Assembly: GCA_028023455.1 (NCBI GenBank)
Contig: JAQFVV010000003.1
Span: 706,001-770,000 of the forward strand
Direction of reading: 5' to 3'
Source of the DNA: Epiperipatus broadwayi
Taxonomy: Eukaryota > Onychophora > Udeonychophora > Euonychophora > Peripatidae
Length of the DNA: 64,000 nucleotides
In this document: piece after piece, positions 61,941 through 64,000 of the stretch
How positions within the stretch are numbered: the stretch's first letter is position 1
How the letters are laid out: the number at the start of each line of letters is the position of its first letter
Notes under the pieces: model-generated
What the model was told of the DNA's origin: nothing
Database searches by the model: none
The model's input: the letters and a program-made list of their open reading frames with translations, nothing else
Position numbers and translations under genes: made by a program

Positions 61941-62790
61941 GGCCACATTCAAGAATTCTGAACTAAGAGCATGAAGCTTAAAACACCTTCATTTTTAATT
62001 CACTAAATATTATATATATACAATGTGAAATCTTTTGGTTTACTACGAAGCAATTTTCAAATCTAATGAAATGAGAGTAACAAATATAAATATATTAAAT
62101 TTATTAAGTGCAAGCAGATGATATAATAATAACATGAATGTTAAAACCCTCAACAGTTGCACCTTAAAAATGCTTATGTGCCAGCCAATCAGATGTAATA
62201 ATGACTGCACATGAAAGATTTCATGCTGTTTATATATATAATATTTAGTGAATTAAATGTGAAGGTGTTTTAAGCTTCACAATCTTAGGTGGGGTTCCAT
62301 CTTTTTCTCATATTTCTTGCATGTGTTTTTGAATTGAGAGTTCAACATGCAGTCATTATTCCATCTGATTGGCTGTCACATAAGCATTTTTAAGATGAAC
62401 TGTCGATGGTTTTAGTTTTCCCATTATTATATCAACTGCTTGTGCTTAATAAATTTAATATATTTACATTTATTACTATCATTTCATTAGATTTGAAAAT
62501 TGCTTCATAGTAAATCGAAAGGTTTCATGTTGTTTGTGTATATATAATATTTAGTGAATTAAATGTGAAGGTGTTTTAAACTTTATGCTCTTAGTTCAGA
62601 ATGCTTGAGTCTGGCGAATTTATAAATAAATTTAAGTAGAGAAGGTGGGGTTCCATCTTTTTCTCATATTTCTGGCTTGTGTATTTGAATTGAGAGCTCC
62701 ATGTGCAGTCATTATTACATCTGATTGGCTGTCACATAAGTATTTTTAAGACACAACTGTCAAAGGTTTTAGTTTTCACATTATTATTAT

Positions 62791-63132
62791 GATAATGTTT
62801 GAGTTTTATATTATAATCTTTATTTTATTGTCATAATATTATTTAGTATATATATTTTTTTATTTTAGAAAAATTAGATATATTAGGCAGATGTTTATTT
62901 ATTTGTTTGTTTTTGATATATAAAATGGATAGTTTGTTTTATGTGATAGGTTAGGGGATTGTACTAAAGCCAGTATTAACAATATCTTTGGAACATTGAC
63001 TAGGTTTATTATTATATTTGATTAATTTATGTTAGGATAATATTTTAGGGAAAACGATTTGTAAATAAAGTATAATTTTGAAAAAAAAAAAAATTAAAAT
63101 AGTAGTAATTCCAAGGGGAATTTTATATTTTT
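62791..63132. other. Unassigned AT-rich DNA with A-run
   Basis: No gene recognised. An A-run at about 63,079-63,092 lies about 40 bp before the cox1 remnant. Confidence 0.4.
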
Positions 63133-63960
63133 ATTGCAATATTTTCAGCAAATCATAAAGATATTAATCAAAATATTATGATTTTGGGATTTGGTCAACA
63201 ATGGATGGATTTTCATTGAGATCACTAATTCAAACTGATTAGTGATGGGAAATTTGTTAGAAGATGATCAATTATTAAATGTTATTGCTTATGCATTTAT
63301 GGTATTTTTTATGGTTAGACTAGTTGTGATTAATGGATTTGAGAATTAATTAGTTATTGCCTGACATGGTATTTCCCTGCTTATAATTTGAGATTTTGTT
63401 ATTATCTCCATATTTAATGCCAACTTTTTCAATGATTAAAGATAGAGCTAAACAGTTTATTCATCTTTTCAGGGAACTTACTTATTATGATGGGTGATTC
63501 AGTGGATTTGACTTTTTATTTTATTTTGCAAGTGTTCTATTTTAGGTGAATATTATTACAATCGAATTAATATGCATGCATATGGAATAATTTTTGAATA
63601 AGATCATTTTTCTTCATTTGATCAGTTAATATCTGCACTGCTAAATGCTATTATTATCCTTATTAACTGATCATAATTTTAAAAGCTTTGTTTTTTAAGC
63701 CACCACATGGGAATGATCCACTTTTATAATGACATTGTTCTGACCTGAAAGTTATATTCACATTTCACCTGGATTTGGAATAATTTTATATATTATTAAT
63801 TTTTATAGCTGAAAGAATAATGCTTTTGGTTTATTAAAAATTATTATGCAATAATTTTCTATTGGATTATTAGGGTTTATTTATGAGCACATCAGATATT
63901 TTTATAAGTAGGATAAATGTTGATATTTGGCTTTTTTATGGCAGTATCAATAATTAAAGT
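63133..63960 (+). pseudogene. cox1: NUMT: 5' part of mitochondrial cox1
   Basis: Diverged nuclear copy of the N-terminal 300 or so codons of cytochrome c oxidase subunit I. Landmarks in order: FSANHKDINQ near 63,142 (family FSTNHKDIGT), a DDQLL.NVI-like stretch near 63,265 and DMVFPCL near 63,362 (family DMAFPRLNNMSFWLLPP). A SVDLTFYF-type stretch lies near 63,500, NMHAYG near 63,570 and HGNDPLL near 63,707. PESYIHISPGFG follows near 63,747 (family PEVYILILPGFG), then AFGLLK near 63,830 and IIKV near 63,953. Stops, shifts and short deletions are frequent. Matching ends near 63,960. This copy is older than the one at the left edge and overlaps it in gene coverage by about 30 codons. Confidence 0.9.
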
Positions 63961-64000
63961 GTACCAACAAGTATTAAGATATTTAGATAGCTAGATACAT
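63961..64000. other. Unassigned right edge
   Basis: No cox1 similarity continues past IIKV. Confidence 0.3.

Larger units (their letters stand above)
61345..62790. repeat. Direct and inverted copies of a promoter-like 360-370-bp unit
   Basis: The marker GACAGCCAATCAGATG starts direct copies at 61,448 and 61,821 and a truncated third at 62,180. Its reverse complement (CATCTGATTGGCTGTC) occurs in two inverted copies near 62,365-62,380 and 62,720-62,735, 355 bp apart. The symmetry centre is near 62,214. The first inverted copy has lost about 60 bp. No coding sequence. It separates the nad4 fragments from the right-hand cox1 NUMT. Confidence 0.88.

Overview
This 64 kb window is very AT-rich, gene-poor DNA from an animal nuclear genome. 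The most likely source is a lophotrochozoan, and a cephalopod mollusc would fit best; the species is inferred. The pointers are nuclear copies of mitochondrial genes that read in the invertebrate mitochondrial code with cox1 directly followed by cox2, RTE- and jockey/CR1-type LINE remnants, a Penelope-like element (PLE), a BED-finger hAT transposon, a tRNA-type SINE and long (TA)n tracts. I found no intact host protein-coding gene. The short open frames are chance frames in AT-rich DNA or remnants of mobile elements.

Layout. 0.1-1.3 kb: NUMT with the 3' part of cox1 and the 5' two thirds of cox2. 1.3-8.8 kb: AT-rich DNA with a small duplication and an inverted repeat. 9.0-11.4 kb: decayed hAT element with an 8-bp target duplication. 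11.4-12.7 kb: element with 33-bp terminal inverted repeats around a 203-bp palindrome. 13-29 kb: simple repeats, a MITE-like palindrome and several dispersed repeats carrying hammerhead-ribozyme (HHR) motifs. 29.2-31.2 kb: broken RTE LINE. 33.1-36.8 kb: MITE, tetranucleotide repeat, and two PLE pieces, one boxed by long inverted terminal repeats. 37.26-43.43 kb: a 409-bp tandem array. 43.4-56.7 kb: mostly unrecognised DNA with one SINE. 57.0-58.4 kb: second LINE. 59.4-61.3 kb: NUMT with nad4L and nad4. 61.4-62.8 kb: direct and inverted copies of a promoter-like 360-370-bp unit. 63.1-63.96 kb: NUMT with the 5' part of cox1.

The main discovery candidate is the 409-bp array: 14 nearly identical head-to-tail units followed by about 1.6 inverted units. 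By hand folding, every full unit encodes a minimal type I hammerhead: core CTGACGA...GAA, a 6-bp stem I, a short stem II, a palindromic stem III and a C at the cleavage site. Tandem monomers of about 400 bp, each with one minimal hammerhead, match the architecture of metazoan retrozymes, which are non-autonomous elements that make small circular RNAs. Related motifs, intact or decayed, occur at about 13.39, 21.93, 22.99, 26.11, 26.48 and 33.61 kb. Hammerhead-like motifs also occur in all three PLE terminal repeats, next to a tRNA-like segment. The window may therefore hold both a putative mobilising reverse transcriptase family (PLE) and its ribozyme-bearing satellites. Their functional link is inference.
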